The notes below the pieces were generated by a model, which saw only the letters and a program-made list of their open reading frames with translations, did not search any database and was not told the DNA's origin. 64,000 bases of DNA from Burkholderia stabilis (lineage in GTDB: Bacteria; Pseudomonadota; Gammaproteobacteria; Burkholderiales; Burkholderiaceae). The DNA is taken from NCBI RefSeq assembly GCF_001742165.1, contig NZ_CP016442.1, forward strand, positions 1,798,001 to 1,862,000, given 5' to 3'. Both the position numbers and the translations under genes were made by a program. This document shows positions 1 through 9,396 of this stretch, in pieces; the stretch's first letter is position 1, and each line of letters opens with the position of its first letter.

Positions 1-1
1 G

Positions 2-1923
2 GACAACGGCCGTGAGTACATTTGGATAGACCGGAAAATCGGACGAATCGCATTGAGCGTCGCGCGCGCATGCGGCGCCCAGACTCATGCAGCATTGCCC
101 GGCCCGATCTGGGCGGAAGTACCGGCCGGGACGCCGCTGCTCTCATGGTTCGTCGTACCGGTCACCCGTGTCGGACCGGATGCATTCGTTCAAGCGCTCG
201 ATACGGCACTTGAGCAAGACCGCGCGGCGGGGACTGCGGCGGCCGTCGGTGAGTTGATGAAGCGCGTCCTCCTCAATCACGCCATACGAGGCCGCGACGG
301 CGTGTCCGAATTCCGTGCGCCACCTCGACAGCCCGACGAAATCCGAGTACTGCTGATCGATGAGCGCCAATATTCACAAGGGATCGGCGCGATTGCGACG
401 AGCAACAACCGTAGCGCGTTCGAGCGGATGATCCGTGCTGCGCGTACCGCTCATCCAGGTGCCAAGTTTTGGCTTGCCCGCACCAGAGACAGTGGCTCCG
501 GCATTTGGCTATCGACGTCCGCGGCCGACATCCTCCCCCCGACATGCAGCACCTCGGTGAGCACGAATCGTTATGCGCTGCGCTGGAGCACGTCGACCAC
601 GTCTACACCGTGAGCGCCTCCGAGGGAATGCAGGCACTGCTGGCCGGGACACGAGTCCATGCATTCGGTGCGCCATACTATGCCGGCTGGGGCCTAACCG
701 ACGATGCCGTTCGGCTGCCTGGCCGCAACGCGCGCCCCACACTCGCGGCATTGTTCGACGTCGTCTTTCTGCGCTTTGCTCGCTACCTGAATCCCGTCAC
801 GCATGCACCCGGTCGCGTGGACGATCTACTCGACGCCATCGAATTGCAAAACGGCGTTCGCCGTCGATTCTCCGATCTGCAGCAGGTGGCCGGCGTACGC
901 TTCCAATGGTGGAAACGTCCGTTTGCAACGCCCTACCTCACGGCCGGCGGCGGAACACTGAGGTGGACTCGCCAGGCCAGTCATCTGCGAGAAGGTGAGC
1001 ACGCCGCATTCTGGGGTGCACGCAGCACGAACGACTTGCCGCCCGGCAGACGGCTCATCCGCATCGAAGATGGATTTCTGCATTCGACCGGCCTCGGCTC
1101 GGATCATGTGGCGCCATACAGCCAGGTCATCGATCGAAACGGCCTTTATTTCGATCCTGGCCAGCCGAGCGATCTCACGACCATTCTGAACGAAACAAAC
1201 TTCGACGAGGCCGAGCTCGTCCGGGCGAACGCGCTGCGCCGCGAAATCGCCCGCCTGGGCCTGACCAAGTACAACCTTGGTCGCCGCAAACCGGCATGGT
1301 CCGCTCCCCTCGGCAAGTGCGTCGTACTCGTACCCGGTCAGGTAGCAGACGATGCCTCCATCCGGCTCGGTACGCGCGGCATTACGACCGCGGAAGATCT
1401 TCTTCGCGAAGTTCGCGCCAGACGTCCTGACGCCTTCATCGTCTACAAGCCTCATCCGGATGTGCTGTCGGGTAATCGTCGAGGCGCGATCGAGGTCGAT
1501 GCGTGCGCCGACCTGATCGAACAGGATTCCGACCTGATCTCGCTGATAGAAATCGCCGACGAGATCCACACGCTTTCATCACTGTCAGGCTTCGACGCCC
1601 TGATCCGCGGAAAAACCGTGCATACGTATGGTCTGCCCTTCTACGCGGGATGGGGCCTGACACACGATGCACTCGAGCAACCCTGGCGCAAACGCACACT
1701 TTCCCTTGATATGCTGGCCGCCGGCGTGTTGCTGCGCTATCCGATCTATTGGGACTGGTCGCTCCGGATGTTTGCGTCGCCCGAGTTCGTTGTCCGGCAA
1801 CTGGCAACGCCCGCAGCGCGACCGCTGGCGAGAATCCGCGGCGATCGCCTGCGGCCGTTTCGGAAAGCACTCCGCTGGATTGCAAGCTGCCTACGCCATC
1901 TCCTCTGGCAATGCGGAAAATAG
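2..1923 (+). pseudogene. KpsC-like capsule polysaccharide beta-Kdo transferase, frameshifted, 5' end outside window
   Basis: Two consecutive GT-B-like modules are visible, as in KpsC proteins that build the poly-Kdo linker of group 2-type capsules in the cytoplasm. Module 1 reads in frame 2 up to about position 535, then continues in frame 1 from 541 (DMQHLGEHESLC). The switch lies in a run of six C (535-540); seven C would restore one frame (L-P-P-D). Each module ends with a matching signature: VHAFGAPYYAGWGLTDD in module 1 and VHTYGLPFYAGWGLTHD in module 2. Module 2 has KPHPDVLSGNRRG, while the equivalent stretch of module 1 (FWLARTRDSGSG) lacks His-Pro, suggesting further decay. About 640 codons are visible, close to full KpsC length. 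The family call is firm; whether the frameshift is biological or a base-calling error is unknown. Confidence 0.72.
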
Positions 1924-2329
1924 TGCCGCCGACCCATCGCAAACAACCGCATGAGGATAATCATGACCATGCGGAACCCGTCTGCTCCCGGCCTGATCGG
2001 TACCGGCTTGAACACCAAACGACCACGCGATCGTTCGGCGACACGGCCAAAGAACAGGACGGGCCATCGATCCGGGCAGAACGGCCGGCATGGACGTCGC
2101 TCGACATAGCGAGCGCGACGTTGCGTGTATCCGCTCGGGCGCGGGGCGATCTGCCGGTCTATGCGACAATCGCCGCGTCACCGCCCAACTGTCCCGCCTA
2201 TCAAGTACGGACCATGCCGCCTCGCCACTCTCGCGACCCGCGGCGCAATCACAAGATCGACGAAAAGTCGTCGACTTTGCAACGCACGGCAACATGTGCC
2301 TCAGTCGGTGAAATCCAGGACCACACACC
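1924..2329. other. Intergenic region between kpsC-like gene and manC
   Basis: A 406-bp stretch without a credible gene. Several frames stay open by chance, but none has a convincing start with ribosome binding site or recognisable domain. No clear terminator hairpin follows the kpsC-like stop, and no strong -35/-10 pair was found before manC, so whether manC shares the upstream transcript is open. Confidence 0.5.
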
Positions 2330-3757
2330 ATGAACATTCATCCGGTCATCCTGTGCGGCGGCAGCGGCTCGCGTCTTTGGCCCATGTCGCGCGGCGGCTA
2401 TCCCAAGCAGTATCTGAAACTGACCGGCGATAGATCCCTGGTCCAGCAAACCGCGCTCCGCCTGCGCAACATCCCGGACACAACTGCACCTATCGTTGTC
2501 ACCAACAACGAACAGCGTTTCCTGGTCGCAGAACAACTGCGTCAGGTCAATATCACTCCGTCGTCAATCGTGCTCGAGCCCGTCGGCCGCAATACCGCAC
2601 CCGCCATTGCAATTGCCGCGTTGCTCGCCATGCACGACTCGCCCGATGCACTACTGCTGGTGCTGCCATCGGACCACGTTATCCTCAACGAGCCGGCGTT
2701 CATCACTGCAGCCAGTGAGGCAGCGGTAATCGCGGCAGACAAGCATCTCGTCACCTTCGGTATCACGCCAACGGAAGCGCATACCGGGTTCGGTTATATC
2801 CGGCGCGGCCCCGCCCTTGCCGACGGCAGAAAAGCCTTCAAGGTCGATGCATTCGTCGAAAAGCCCGATGCCGCAACCGCCGAGCGTTTTGTCAAGGACA
2901 GCGGGTATTACTGGAACAGCGGCATGTTCATGCTGAAGGCATCCACGTACATGGAAGAACTGCATCGCCATGCACCGGAAATTGCCCATCAGGTCGAACT
3001 CGCCTTCGCGTCGGCCAAGCACGACCACGATTTTCTCCGTCTCGACGCCAACGCGTTCTCCGCCTGTCCCAATGTCTCGATCGACTACGCCGTAATGGAA
3101 AGGACCGAACGTGCGGCCGTCGTCGCAACGACCGATCTGGGCTGGAGCGACATCGGGTCGTGGAGCGCACTTGCGGACATCGCGGACACCGATGCATCGG
3201 GTAATGCCTGCGTCGGCGACATATTCACGGACTCCGTCAAGAATTCGTATATCCGCGCGGAACACCGCATGGTTGCCGCCCTCGGCCTCGACAACATCGT
3301 GATCGTCGAAACTGCCGACGCCGTGCTGGTCGCACATCGCGACAAGGCCCAGGACGTCAAGAAAATCGTCGAATGGCTGAACGAGTCGGGCCGCCACGAA
3401 TCGGTCACGCATCGTCGCGTCGTGCGCCCGTGGGGTTCTTATGAAGGCATCGACCAGGGCGACCGCTTCCAGGTCAAACGCATCATCGTGAATCCCGGCG
3501 CACAGCTGAGTCTGCAGATGCACCACCACCGCGCCGAACACTGGGTCGTCGTCAAGGGCACGGCGATGGTCACGAACGGTGACAAGGAAATCATGCTGAC
3601 CGAAAACCAGTCGACCTATATCCCGCTCGGCACGACTCACCGGCTGACGAACCCCGGCAAGATCCCGCTCGAACTGATCGAAGTCCAGTCGGGCTCTTAT
3701 CTCGGCGAGGACGACATCGTCCGCTTCGAGGATACCTACGGCCGCACGGCGTCGTAA
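2330..3757 (+). CDS. manC: Mannose-1-phosphate guanylyltransferase / mannose-6-phosphate isomerase
   Basis: Bifunctional type II enzyme of GDP-mannose synthesis. The N-terminal domain transfers GMP from GTP to mannose-1-phosphate; the C-terminal cupin interconverts mannose-6-phosphate and fructose-6-phosphate. The nucleotidyltransferase signature GGSGSRLWPMSR lies at residues 10-21, the sugar-binding FVEKPD at about 180, and the metal-binding cupin motif QLSLQMHHHRAEHW at about 393. At 475 aa it has the usual length for ManC/AlgA/XanB. Placement after the kpsC-like gene fits a role in surface polysaccharide (capsule, exopolysaccharide or O antigen) supply. A hairpin terminator follows, so it probably ends its transcription unit. 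Whether the isomerase half is active cannot be judged here. Confidence 0.95.
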   Translation: MNIHPVILCGGSGSRLWPMSRGGYPKQYLKLTGDRSLVQQTALRLRNIPDTTAPIVVTNNEQRFLVAEQLRQVNITPSSIVLEPVGRNTAPAIAIAALLAMHDSPDALLLVLPSDHVILNEPAFITAASEAAVIAADKHLVTFGITPTEAHTGFGYIRRGPALADGRKAFKVDAFVEKPDAATAERFVKDSGYYWNSGMFMLKASTYMEELHRHAPEIAHQVELAFASAKHDHDFLRLDANAFSACPNVSIDYAVMERTERAAVVATTDLGWSDIGSWSALADIADTDASGNACVGDIFTDSVKNSYIRAEHRMVAALGLDNIVIVETADAVLVAHRDKAQDVKKIVEWLNESGRHESVTHRRVVRPWGSYEGIDQGDRFQVKRIIVNPGAQLSLQMHHHRAEHWVVVKGTAMVTNGDKEIMLTENQSTYIPLGTTHRLTNPGKIPLELIEVQSGSYLGEDDIVRFEDTYGRTAS

Positions 3758-3810
3758 AACGGTAATTCCCGGGTCGCGCGCCGCCACAGCTCTCGATCAA
3801 ACATCCCCCA

Positions 3811-3845
3811 ACGGGCAGCACGCACACGCGTCCTGCCCGTTTCTC
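3811..3845 (+). terminator. Rho-independent-like terminator after manC
   Basis: Inverted repeat ACGGGCAG (3811-3818) and CTGCCCGT (3833-3840) with a 14-nt loop, followed by TTCTC. The 8-bp GC-rich stem is good, but the U-tract is short. Confidence 0.6.
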
Positions 3846-3957
3846 ATTACGTCAAGCAACGTCAAGCGGGTTGCCCGCCCCTCCCAGGTCAGGTTATAAA
3901 AGCGCCACCCAACCCGGTGCATGCGCCGCCCTTTTCACCCTTGACTTCGGAGAACGC

Positions 3958-4770
3958 ATGATCGATCTCGCCACCGCCCAGCAATTCCTGATGACCCGCG
4001 GCCTCGACTTCGGCCTCAACCTCCTCGCCGCGATCGCATTGTGGTTCGTCGGCCGCTGGGCGATCCACATCGCCACCCGCCTGCTCGGCAAGGTCGTCCG
4101 CCGCAGCGGCAAGGTCGACCCGACGCTGACCGACTACCTGACCTCCGTCGTCGGCGTGCTGCTGACGGTCCTGCTGATCCTCGCGATCCTGCAGGTCTTC
4201 GGCGTGCAAACGACTTCGTTCGCCGCCCTGCTCGCCGGCCTCGGCCTCGCGATCGGCACCGCCTGGGGCGGCCTGCTCGCGCACTTCGCCGCCGGCGTGT
4301 TCATGCAGGTGCTGCGCCCGTTCAAGATCGGCGACGTGATCAACGCGGGCGGCGTCACGGGCACGGTGAAGGAACTCGGCCTGTTCGGCACGACGATCAT
4401 CACGCCCGACAACATCGTGACGATCGTCGGCAACAACAAGATCTTCTCGGACAACATCGCGAACTACAGCGCAACGTCGCACCGTCGCGTCGACCTGACC
4501 GCGAAGATCGCGAACGGCGTCGATGCAGTCGACGCGATCAACCGCCTGAAGACGTCGATCCAGCAGATCCCGAACGTGCTGACCAACCCGGCGCCGGACG
4601 TCGGCGTGTTCCAGTTCACGCCGGAAGGCCCGCTGCTGTTCGTGCGCCCGTCCACGGCACCTGAAAACTACTGGCAGGTGTACTGCGACACCAACCGCGT
4701 GATCCTCGAGACGTTCCGCGACGCGCAATACCCGACACCGGAAACGCCGGTCTCGCATCGCAACGCGTAA
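3958..4770 (+). CDS. mscS: Small-conductance mechanosensitive channel, MscS family
   Basis: Inner-membrane channel that opens under membrane tension and releases solutes on osmotic downshock. The 270-aa product has three N-terminal membrane segments; the pore helix region GLGLAIGTAWGGLLAHFAAG (about residues 94-113) is followed by the MscS beta-domain entry VLRPFKIGDVINAGG. Length and layout match E. coli MscS (286 aa). The ATG at 3958 is chosen because GGAGA lies just upstream; an upstream in-frame start would add 29 residues unlike the family. It converges on dedA, and the two share a bidirectional terminator. The Gly/Ala spacing of the pore helix is typical, so a working channel is likely. 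Confidence 0.93.
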   Translation: MIDLATAQQFLMTRGLDFGLNLLAAIALWFVGRWAIHIATRLLGKVVRRSGKVDPTLTDYLTSVVGVLLTVLLILAILQVFGVQTTSFAALLAGLGLAIGTAWGGLLAHFAAGVFMQVLRPFKIGDVINAGGVTGTVKELGLFGTTIITPDNIVTIVGNNKIFSDNIANYSATSHRRVDLTAKIANGVDAVDAINRLKTSIQQIPNVLTNPAPDVGVFQFTPEGPLLFVRPSTAPENYWQVYCDTNRVILETFRDAQYPTPETPVSHRNA

Positions 4771-4785
4771 CAGCGGCACCGGACG

Positions 4786-4823
4786 AAAAAAAAGCGTGCC
4801 AATTCAAATTGCCACGCTTTTTT
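4786..4823. terminator. Bidirectional terminator between mscS and dedA
   Basis: AAAGCGTG and CACGCTTT flank an inner CAATT/AATTG pairing, with A-runs on the left and T-runs on the right. Either strand therefore gives a hairpin followed by U residues. It lies between the convergent stops at 4770 and 4856. Confidence 0.85.
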
Positions 4824-4855
4824 ATTGCAACGAAAAGGAAGAGAAGCGCCCCCGC

Positions 4856-5539
4856 TCAGCGCCCGCCCGTCTTCTGCGCGTTGTCCGATTGCCGCCCGCG
4901 CACGAGCTTCCACACGGCGCCGAGCGCGACCGGCACGATCGCCGCGCCGATCCCGACCAGCACGATCACGTTCAGGTACTGGCGAATGAACGGGATGTTG
5001 CCGAAGAAGTAACCGAGCAGCACGAGCAGCAGCACCCACACCAGCGCACCGATCACGTTGAAGAGCTGGAAGCGCGCGACACTCATCGACGACGCGCCCG
5101 CGACGAACGGCGCGAACGTGCGCACGACCGGGATGAAGCGCGCGAGCACGATCGTCTTGCCGCCGTGCTTGTCATAGAACGAGTGGGTCTTCTGCAGCGC
5201 CGCGCGATCGAGGAAGCGCTCCAGCACCGGGATATGCGTGTTGAACACCTTCGGGCCGACCCAGCGGCCGATCATGTAGTTGACGGTGTTGCCGGAGATC
5301 GCCGCGACGAGCAGCAGCACGATCAGCACGCCGACGTTCATTTCGCCCGTCGCCGCGAACGCGCCACCGATGAACAGCAGCGAATCGCCGGGCAGGAACG
5401 GGAACACGACGAGCCCCGTCTCGCAGAACACGATCAGGAACAGCACGAGGTAGACCCATGCGCCGTACTGCCGGATGAAATCGCCGAGGAATGCGTCGAT
5501 ATGCAGAACAAGGTTGACGAAATGAAGCAGCGTATCCAA
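4856..5539 (-). CDS. DedA family membrane protein (VTT/SNARE-associated domain)
   Basis: Polytopic inner-membrane protein of the DedA family, whose members are linked to undecaprenyl-phosphate/phospholipid recycling, membrane-potential homeostasis and, in Burkholderia, resistance to cationic peptides (established family knowledge). The conserved FCETGLVVFPFLPGDSLLF and the later GGKTIVLARFIPVVRTFAPF (with the family's functional Arg) are present. A TTG at 5539 is chosen as start: it gives 227 aa aligned to the DedA N-terminus (short hydrophobic start, then HIDAFLGDFIRQYGAWVY) and has GAGGA seven nt upstream. An ATG at 5611 adds 24 residues of arginine/phenylalanine-rich sequence that looks non-coding. 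It is divergent from mutL. Confidence 0.9.
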   Translation of the reverse strand: MDTLLHFVNLVLHIDAFLGDFIRQYGAWVYLVLFLIVFCETGLVVFPFLPGDSLLFIGGAFAATGEMNVGVLIVLLLVAAISGNTVNYMIGRWVGPKVFNTHIPVLERFLDRAALQKTHSFYDKHGGKTIVLARFIPVVRTFAPFVAGASSMSVARFQLFNVIGALVWVLLLVLLGYFFGNIPFIRQYLNVIVLVGIGAAIVPVALGAVWKLVRGRQSDNAQKTGGR

Positions 5540-5708
5540 ATGCGATTCCTCGAAGGCGAAAGGACGAAAGGGCCGGAACGACCGGAAAAGGCGGAAGCGC
5601 CCGCCGGCCAAGGCGTCGAGCGCGACGGAGTCATCATACCGAAACTACCTTAAGGCTCCGTGAAAAAACGTAACGGTCCGCCGCCCCGGCACGCATCCGC
5701 CGCCTCGC

Positions 5709-5714
5709 TATAAT
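5709..5714 (+). promoter_or_regulatory. -10 box of mutL (possible leaderless start)
   Basis: A perfect TATAAT ends six nt before the mutL ATG. Transcription would start at or next to the A of the start codon, and there is no Shine-Dalgarno sequence between. No good -35 is visible 17 nt upstream. Confidence 0.6.
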
Positions 5715-5720
5715 TCGGCC

Positions 5721-7709
5721 ATGTCCGATATCACCGAAACGGCCGCGGGCGCCGCGCCCGCCCCTGCTCCGCGCCCGCTGCGCGCGATCCTGCCCCTGCC
5801 CGACCAGCTGATCAGCCAGATCGCCGCGGGCGAGGTCGTCGAACGCCCTGCGTCGGTCGTCAAGGAGCTGCTCGAGAACGCGATGGATGCCGGCGCGTCG
5901 ACGCTGCGCATCGTGCTGGAAGAAGGCGGCGTCAAGCGCATCTCGATCACCGACGACGGCTGCGGGATTCCGCCCGACGAGCTGCCGCTCGCGCTGCTGC
6001 GCCACGCAACCAGCAAGATCCGCTCGCTCGAGGAGCTCGAAGCGGTTGCGACGCTCGGGTTCCGTGGCGAAGCGCTCGCCTCGATCGCGTCGGTCGCCGA
6101 GATGTCGATCACGAGCCGGACGGCCGACGCCGCGCACGCGATGAAGATCGATGCGCAGACGGGCGTGCTGTCGCCCGCCGCCGGCTCGACCGGCACGACG
6201 ATCGAGGTGCGCGAGCTGTACTTCAATACGCCCGCGCGGCGCAAGTTCCTGAAAAGCGAGCAGACCGAGTTCGGCCACTGCCTGGAAATGATCCGCCGCG
6301 CGGCGCTCGCGCGGCCGGACGTCGCGATCTCGGTGCTGCACAACGGCAAGGCCGTCGAGCACTGGAACGCAACCGAGCCCGCGCAGCGCGTCGCGAAGAT
6401 CCTCGGCGACAGCTTCGCGACCGCGCACCTACCGCTCGACGAGCAGGCCGGCCCGCTCGCCGTCTACGGTTGCGCAGGCCTGCCGACCGCGAGCCGCGGG
6501 CGCGCCGACCAGCAGTATTTCTTCGTCAACGGCCGTTTCGTGCGCGACAAGCTGCTGACGCACGCGGTGCGCGCGGCCTATGAGGACGTGCTGCACGGCG
6601 ATCGCTACCCGTCGTACGTGCTGTTCCTCGACCTGCCGCCCGAAGCCGTCGACGTGAACGTGCACCCGTCGAAGATCGAAGTGCGCTTCCGCGATTCGCG
6701 CTCGATCCACCAGTACGTGTTCCACGCGGTCCAGCGCGCGCTTGCGCGTCACGCAGGCGCATCGCCGGAAACCACCGCGGGCGGCCACGCCGCGCATCTC
6801 GAACCCGCGCCGCGCGGCCCAGCGTCGTTCCTGGATACGCCGCTCGGCCAGAGCCCGGGCAACGCTATCGGCAGCAGCGGCTTCTCGTCGCCGTCGTCGT
6901 CCGGATCGTCGGCGGGCAACACGTGGATGCGCCAGGCGCGGATGACGCAAGGCACGCTGCCCGTCGCGCAGCCGCTCGCGCTCTACGACGCGCTGTTCGG
7001 CCGCAAGGACACGGGCGCCGGCACGCCGGACGGCACGACCGTCGTCGCCCGCGATTCGGCCGATGCGCCGGTCGCGCCGCTGCCGGGCTTTGCCGCGTCG
7101 CCGATCGCCGCCACCGCGCACGACGAGCAGCCGCTCGGCTTCGCGCTCGGCCAGATCCACGGCATCTACGTGCTCGCGCAGAACGCGTACGGCCTCGTGA
7201 TCGTCGACATGCACGCGGCGCACGAGCGGATCCTGTACGAGCAGTTCAAGAACGCGCTCGCCGATCGCACGGTCGCCGTGCAATCGCTGTTGCTGCCGAT
7301 ATCGATGACGGCGACGCCGGTCGAGATCGGCACGGTCGAGGAAGAGCGCGACACGCTCGAATCGCTCGGCTTCGATCTCGCGGTGCTGTCGCCGACGACG
7401 CTCGCGATCCGTGCGGTGCCGGCGCTGCTGAAAGATGCCGATTTGCAGTCGCTCGCCCGCGCGGTGCTCGCCGACCTGCATGCGTTCGGCGGCTCGCGCG
7501 TGCTCACCGAACGTCAGCACGAACTGCTCGGCACGCTCGCGTGCCACCACGCGGTGCGCGCGAACCGGCGCCTGACGCTCGACGAGATGAACGCGCTGCT
7601 GCGCCAGATGGAGGCGACCGAGCGCGCGGACCAGTGCAATCACGGCCGGCCGACCTGGTATCAGCTCACGCTGAACGATCTCGACCGTCTCTTCATGCGC
7701 GGGCAATGA
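5721..7709 (+). CDS. mutL: DNA mismatch repair protein MutL
   Basis: GHKL ATPase that links MutS mismatch recognition to strand incision. The N-terminal ATPase motifs are intact: [12 protein letters not shown] (about 51-62), [15 protein letters not shown] and [16 protein letters not shown] low-complexity Ser/Gly/Ala linker runs from about residue 345 to 470. The C-terminal domain holds [12 protein letters not shown] (from residue 496), matching the endonuclease motif DQHA-X2-E-X4-E except Met for Gln, plus [11 protein letters not shown] and QCNHGRPT near the end. This predicts a latent MutL endonuclease, as in bacteria without MutH. It overlaps miaA by ATGA, giving translational coupling. 662 aa is normal for the genus. 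Confidence 0.97.
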   Translation: MSDITETAAGAAPAPAPRPLRAILPLPDQLISQIAAGEVVERPASVVKELLENAMDAGASTLRIVLEEGGVKRISITDDGCGIPPDELPLALLRHATSKIRSLEELEAVATLGFRGEALASIASVAEMSITSRTADAAHAMKIDAQTGVLSPAAGSTGTTIEVRELYFNTPARRKFLKSEQTEFGHCLEMIRRAALARPDVAISVLHNGKAVEHWNATEPAQRVAKILGDSFATAHLPLDEQAGPLAVYGCAGLPTASRGRADQQYFFVNGRFVRDKLLTHAVRAAYEDVLHGDRYPSYVLFLDLPPEAVDVNVHPSKIEVRFRDSRSIHQYVFHAVQRALARHAGASPETTAGGHAAHLEPAPRGPASFLDTPLGQSPGNAIGSSGFSSPSSSGSSAGNTWMRQARMTQGTLPVAQPLALYDALFGRKDTGAGTPDGTTVVARDSADAPVAPLPGFAASPIAATAHDEQPLGFALGQIHGIYVLAQNAYGLVIVDMHAAHERILYEQFKNALADRTVAVQSLLLPISMTATPVEIGTVEEERDTLESLGFDLAVLSPTTLAIRAVPALLKDADLQSLARAVLADLHAFGGSRVLTERQHELLGTLACHHAVRANRRLTLDEMNALLRQMEATERADQCNHGRPTWYQLTLNDLDRLFMRGQ

Positions 7710-8680
7710 GCGCTTCTTCGCAGTCCAGCCCGACGACGATCGCCTGCCTGCTCGGCCCCACCGCCTCCGGCAAGACGGCCGCGGCGCTGGCGCTCGCCGC
7801 GCGCCGCCCGATCGAGATCGTCAGCGTCGATTCGGCGCTCGTCTACCGCGACATGGATATCGGCACCGCGAAACCGTCACGCGACGAACGCGCGAGCGTG
7901 CCGCACCACCTGATCGACATCATCGACCCGGCCGACGCATATTCGGCGGCCGAATTCCGCGCGGATACGTTGCGCCTGATCGGCGAGATCGTCGCGCGCG
8001 GCCATACGCCGCTGCTCGCGGGCGGCACGATGCTGTACTACAAGGCGCTGACGCAAGGGCTCAACGACCTGCCGTCTGCCGATCCGGACGTGCGCGCGAA
8101 GCTCGATGCCGACGCCGCGCGCGACGGCTGGCCCGCGCTCCATGCGCGGCTCGCCGAGGTCGATCCCGAAACGGCCGTCCGGCTCGCGCCGAACGATTCG
8201 CAGCGAATCCAGCGTGCGCTCGAAATATTCATGCTGAGCGGGCAGCCGATGTCGGCACTGCTCGCCGCGCCGCCGCGCGCGGACGATGCGGCCGCCGCGT
8301 ACCGCTTCGTACCGGTCGCGCTCGAGCCGTCGGATCGCGCGGTGCTGCACGCTCGGATCGCGCAGCGCTTCGACGCGATGCTCGACGCGGGCTTCATCGA
8401 CGAAGTCGAACGGCTGCGACGCCGCGAGGATCTTCATCCGGGCCTGCCGTCGATGCGCTGCGTCGGCTACCGTCAGGCGTGGGAATTCCTCGACGGCGAC
8501 ACCGACTACCGGACCATGCGCGACAAGGGCATCTTCGCGACGCGCCAGCTCTGCAAGCGCCAGATCACGTGGCTGCGCGCGATGCCGGAGCGGATCGTCG
8601 TCGACTGCATTGCGCCGGACTCGACGGCCCGCGCGCTCGACGCGCTCGAACGCGTGCTCGACGGCCGCACGCCGGACTGA
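7706..8680 (+). CDS. miaA: tRNA dimethylallyltransferase
   Basis: Transfers a dimethylallyl group to N6 of A37 in tRNAs reading UNN codons, the first step towards ms2i6A. The P-loop GPTASGKT lies at residues 17-24, followed by the [16 protein letters not shown] substrate motif and [10 protein letters not shown]; the later [15 protein letters not shown] and [14 protein letters not shown] segments match the tRNA-binding C-terminus. The 324-aa product starts at the ATG overlapping the mutL stop (ATGA), so it is co-transcribed and probably translationally coupled. mutL-miaA adjacency is common in proteobacteria. It converges on the tetR gene with only about 20 bp between and no clear terminator. 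Confidence 0.97.
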   Translation: MSASSQSSPTTIACLLGPTASGKTAAALALAARRPIEIVSVDSALVYRDMDIGTAKPSRDERASVPHHLIDIIDPADAYSAAEFRADTLRLIGEIVARGHTPLLAGGTMLYYKALTQGLNDLPSADPDVRAKLDADAARDGWPALHARLAEVDPETAVRLAPNDSQRIQRALEIFMLSGQPMSALLAAPPRADDAAAAYRFVPVALEPSDRAVLHARIAQRFDAMLDAGFIDEVERLRRREDLHPGLPSMRCVGYRQAWEFLDGDTDYRTMRDKGIFATRQLCKRQITWLRAMPERIVVDCIAPDSTARALDALERVLDGRTPD

Positions 8681-8701
8681 ACGCCGCGCGCGTCGGCCGC
8701 G

Positions 8702-9334
8702 TCAGCCTGGCTTGCGCGCCGACAGACGCGCCCGCGCACCATCGACGATCAGCGTGACGCCGCGCTCGAACGCTTCATCACCACCGCGCTCGCGCAGCGC
8801 GGCCCAGCCTTTCGCGAGCAGCGGATACGTGGCCGCGTCGGGCAGCGGCGCATCGGCCTCGCCATCAGGCTCCGCCTGCTCTTCCAGCACCCATCCGACC
8901 ACGAAGCGGCCGATCGCATACATCACGTCGACCGCTTCGTCCGGTGCGAAACCCGCCTCGCCGAGCAGCACGATCTTGCGCTCGATCGAGCCGAAATGCA
9001 GGTCGCGCGGCCGCGTGCCGGCGTGCAGGCGTGCCCCGTCGCGGTAAGCCAGCAGCGCGCGGCGGAAACTGCGCGCGTTCTCGACGAGCCACGCATCCCA
9101 TGCTTCGCCCTCCTGCGGCAGCGACGCGTCGTGGCGCTCGAGCATGATCGCTTCGGCCATCGCGTCGAGCAGCTCGGCCTTGTTCCGGAAATGCCAGTAA
9201 AGCGTCGGCGACTGCACGCCGAGCCGCTCGGCGAGCCGGCGCGTCGACAGCCCGTCGATGCCGACCTCGTCGAGCAGTTCGAGCGCCGCGCGCAATACCG
9301 TGTCGCGCGTCAACCGCGCACCTGCGTCCTTCAT
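8702..9334 (-). CDS. tetR: TetR-class transcriptional repressor of the adjacent TetA-like pump
   Basis: The N-terminal helix-turn-helix (residues about 10-55) includes LSTRRLAERLGVQSPTLYWHFRNKAELL, cut here by alignment to the true TetR helix pair VQSPTLYWHF. The C-terminal half resembles the TetR_C tetracycline-binding domain (RDGARLHAGTRP). 210 aa is close to TetR(A-H). The ATG at 9334 is preferred over a GTG at 9343, which lies inside an operator palindrome. It is divergent from a TetA-type transporter, with two tet-operator-like palindromes between them, the classic autoregulated arrangement. Actual effector specificity is inference. Confidence 0.85.
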   Translation of the reverse strand: MKDAGARLTRDTVLRAALELLDEVGIDGLSTRRLAERLGVQSPTLYWHFRNKAELLDAMAEAIMLERHDASLPQEGEAWDAWLVENARSFRRALLAYRDGARLHAGTRPRDLHFGSIERKIVLLGEAGFAPDEAVDVMYAIGRFVVGWVLEEQAEPDGEADAPLPDAATYPLLAKGWAALRERGGDEAFERGVTLIVDGARARLSARKPG

Positions 9335-9351
9335 CTCTATCACCGATAGGG
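9335..9351. promoter_or_regulatory. tet-operator-like palindrome, tetR-proximal
   Basis: CTCTATCACCGATAGGG, an imperfect palindrome with the TCTATC/GATAG arms of tetO, lies immediately at the tetR start. Bound repressor would block tetR expression. Confidence 0.8.
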
Positions 9352-9370
9352 AAACTGTGGAATAATCGCC

Positions 9371-9389
9371 ACTCTATCATCGATAGAGT
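9371..9389. promoter_or_regulatory. tet-operator-like palindrome, tetA-proximal
   Basis: ACTCTATC-ATC-GATAGAGT is a perfect 8-bp-arm palindrome almost identical to the classical tetO. It ends seven bases before the TTG start of the transporter. Confidence 0.87.
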
Positions 9390-9396
9390 CACACTC

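Noticed and set aside
1924..2329. Overlapping short frames between the kpsC-like gene and manC
   Set aside because: No ribosome binding sites, domains or codon bias; likely non-coding.
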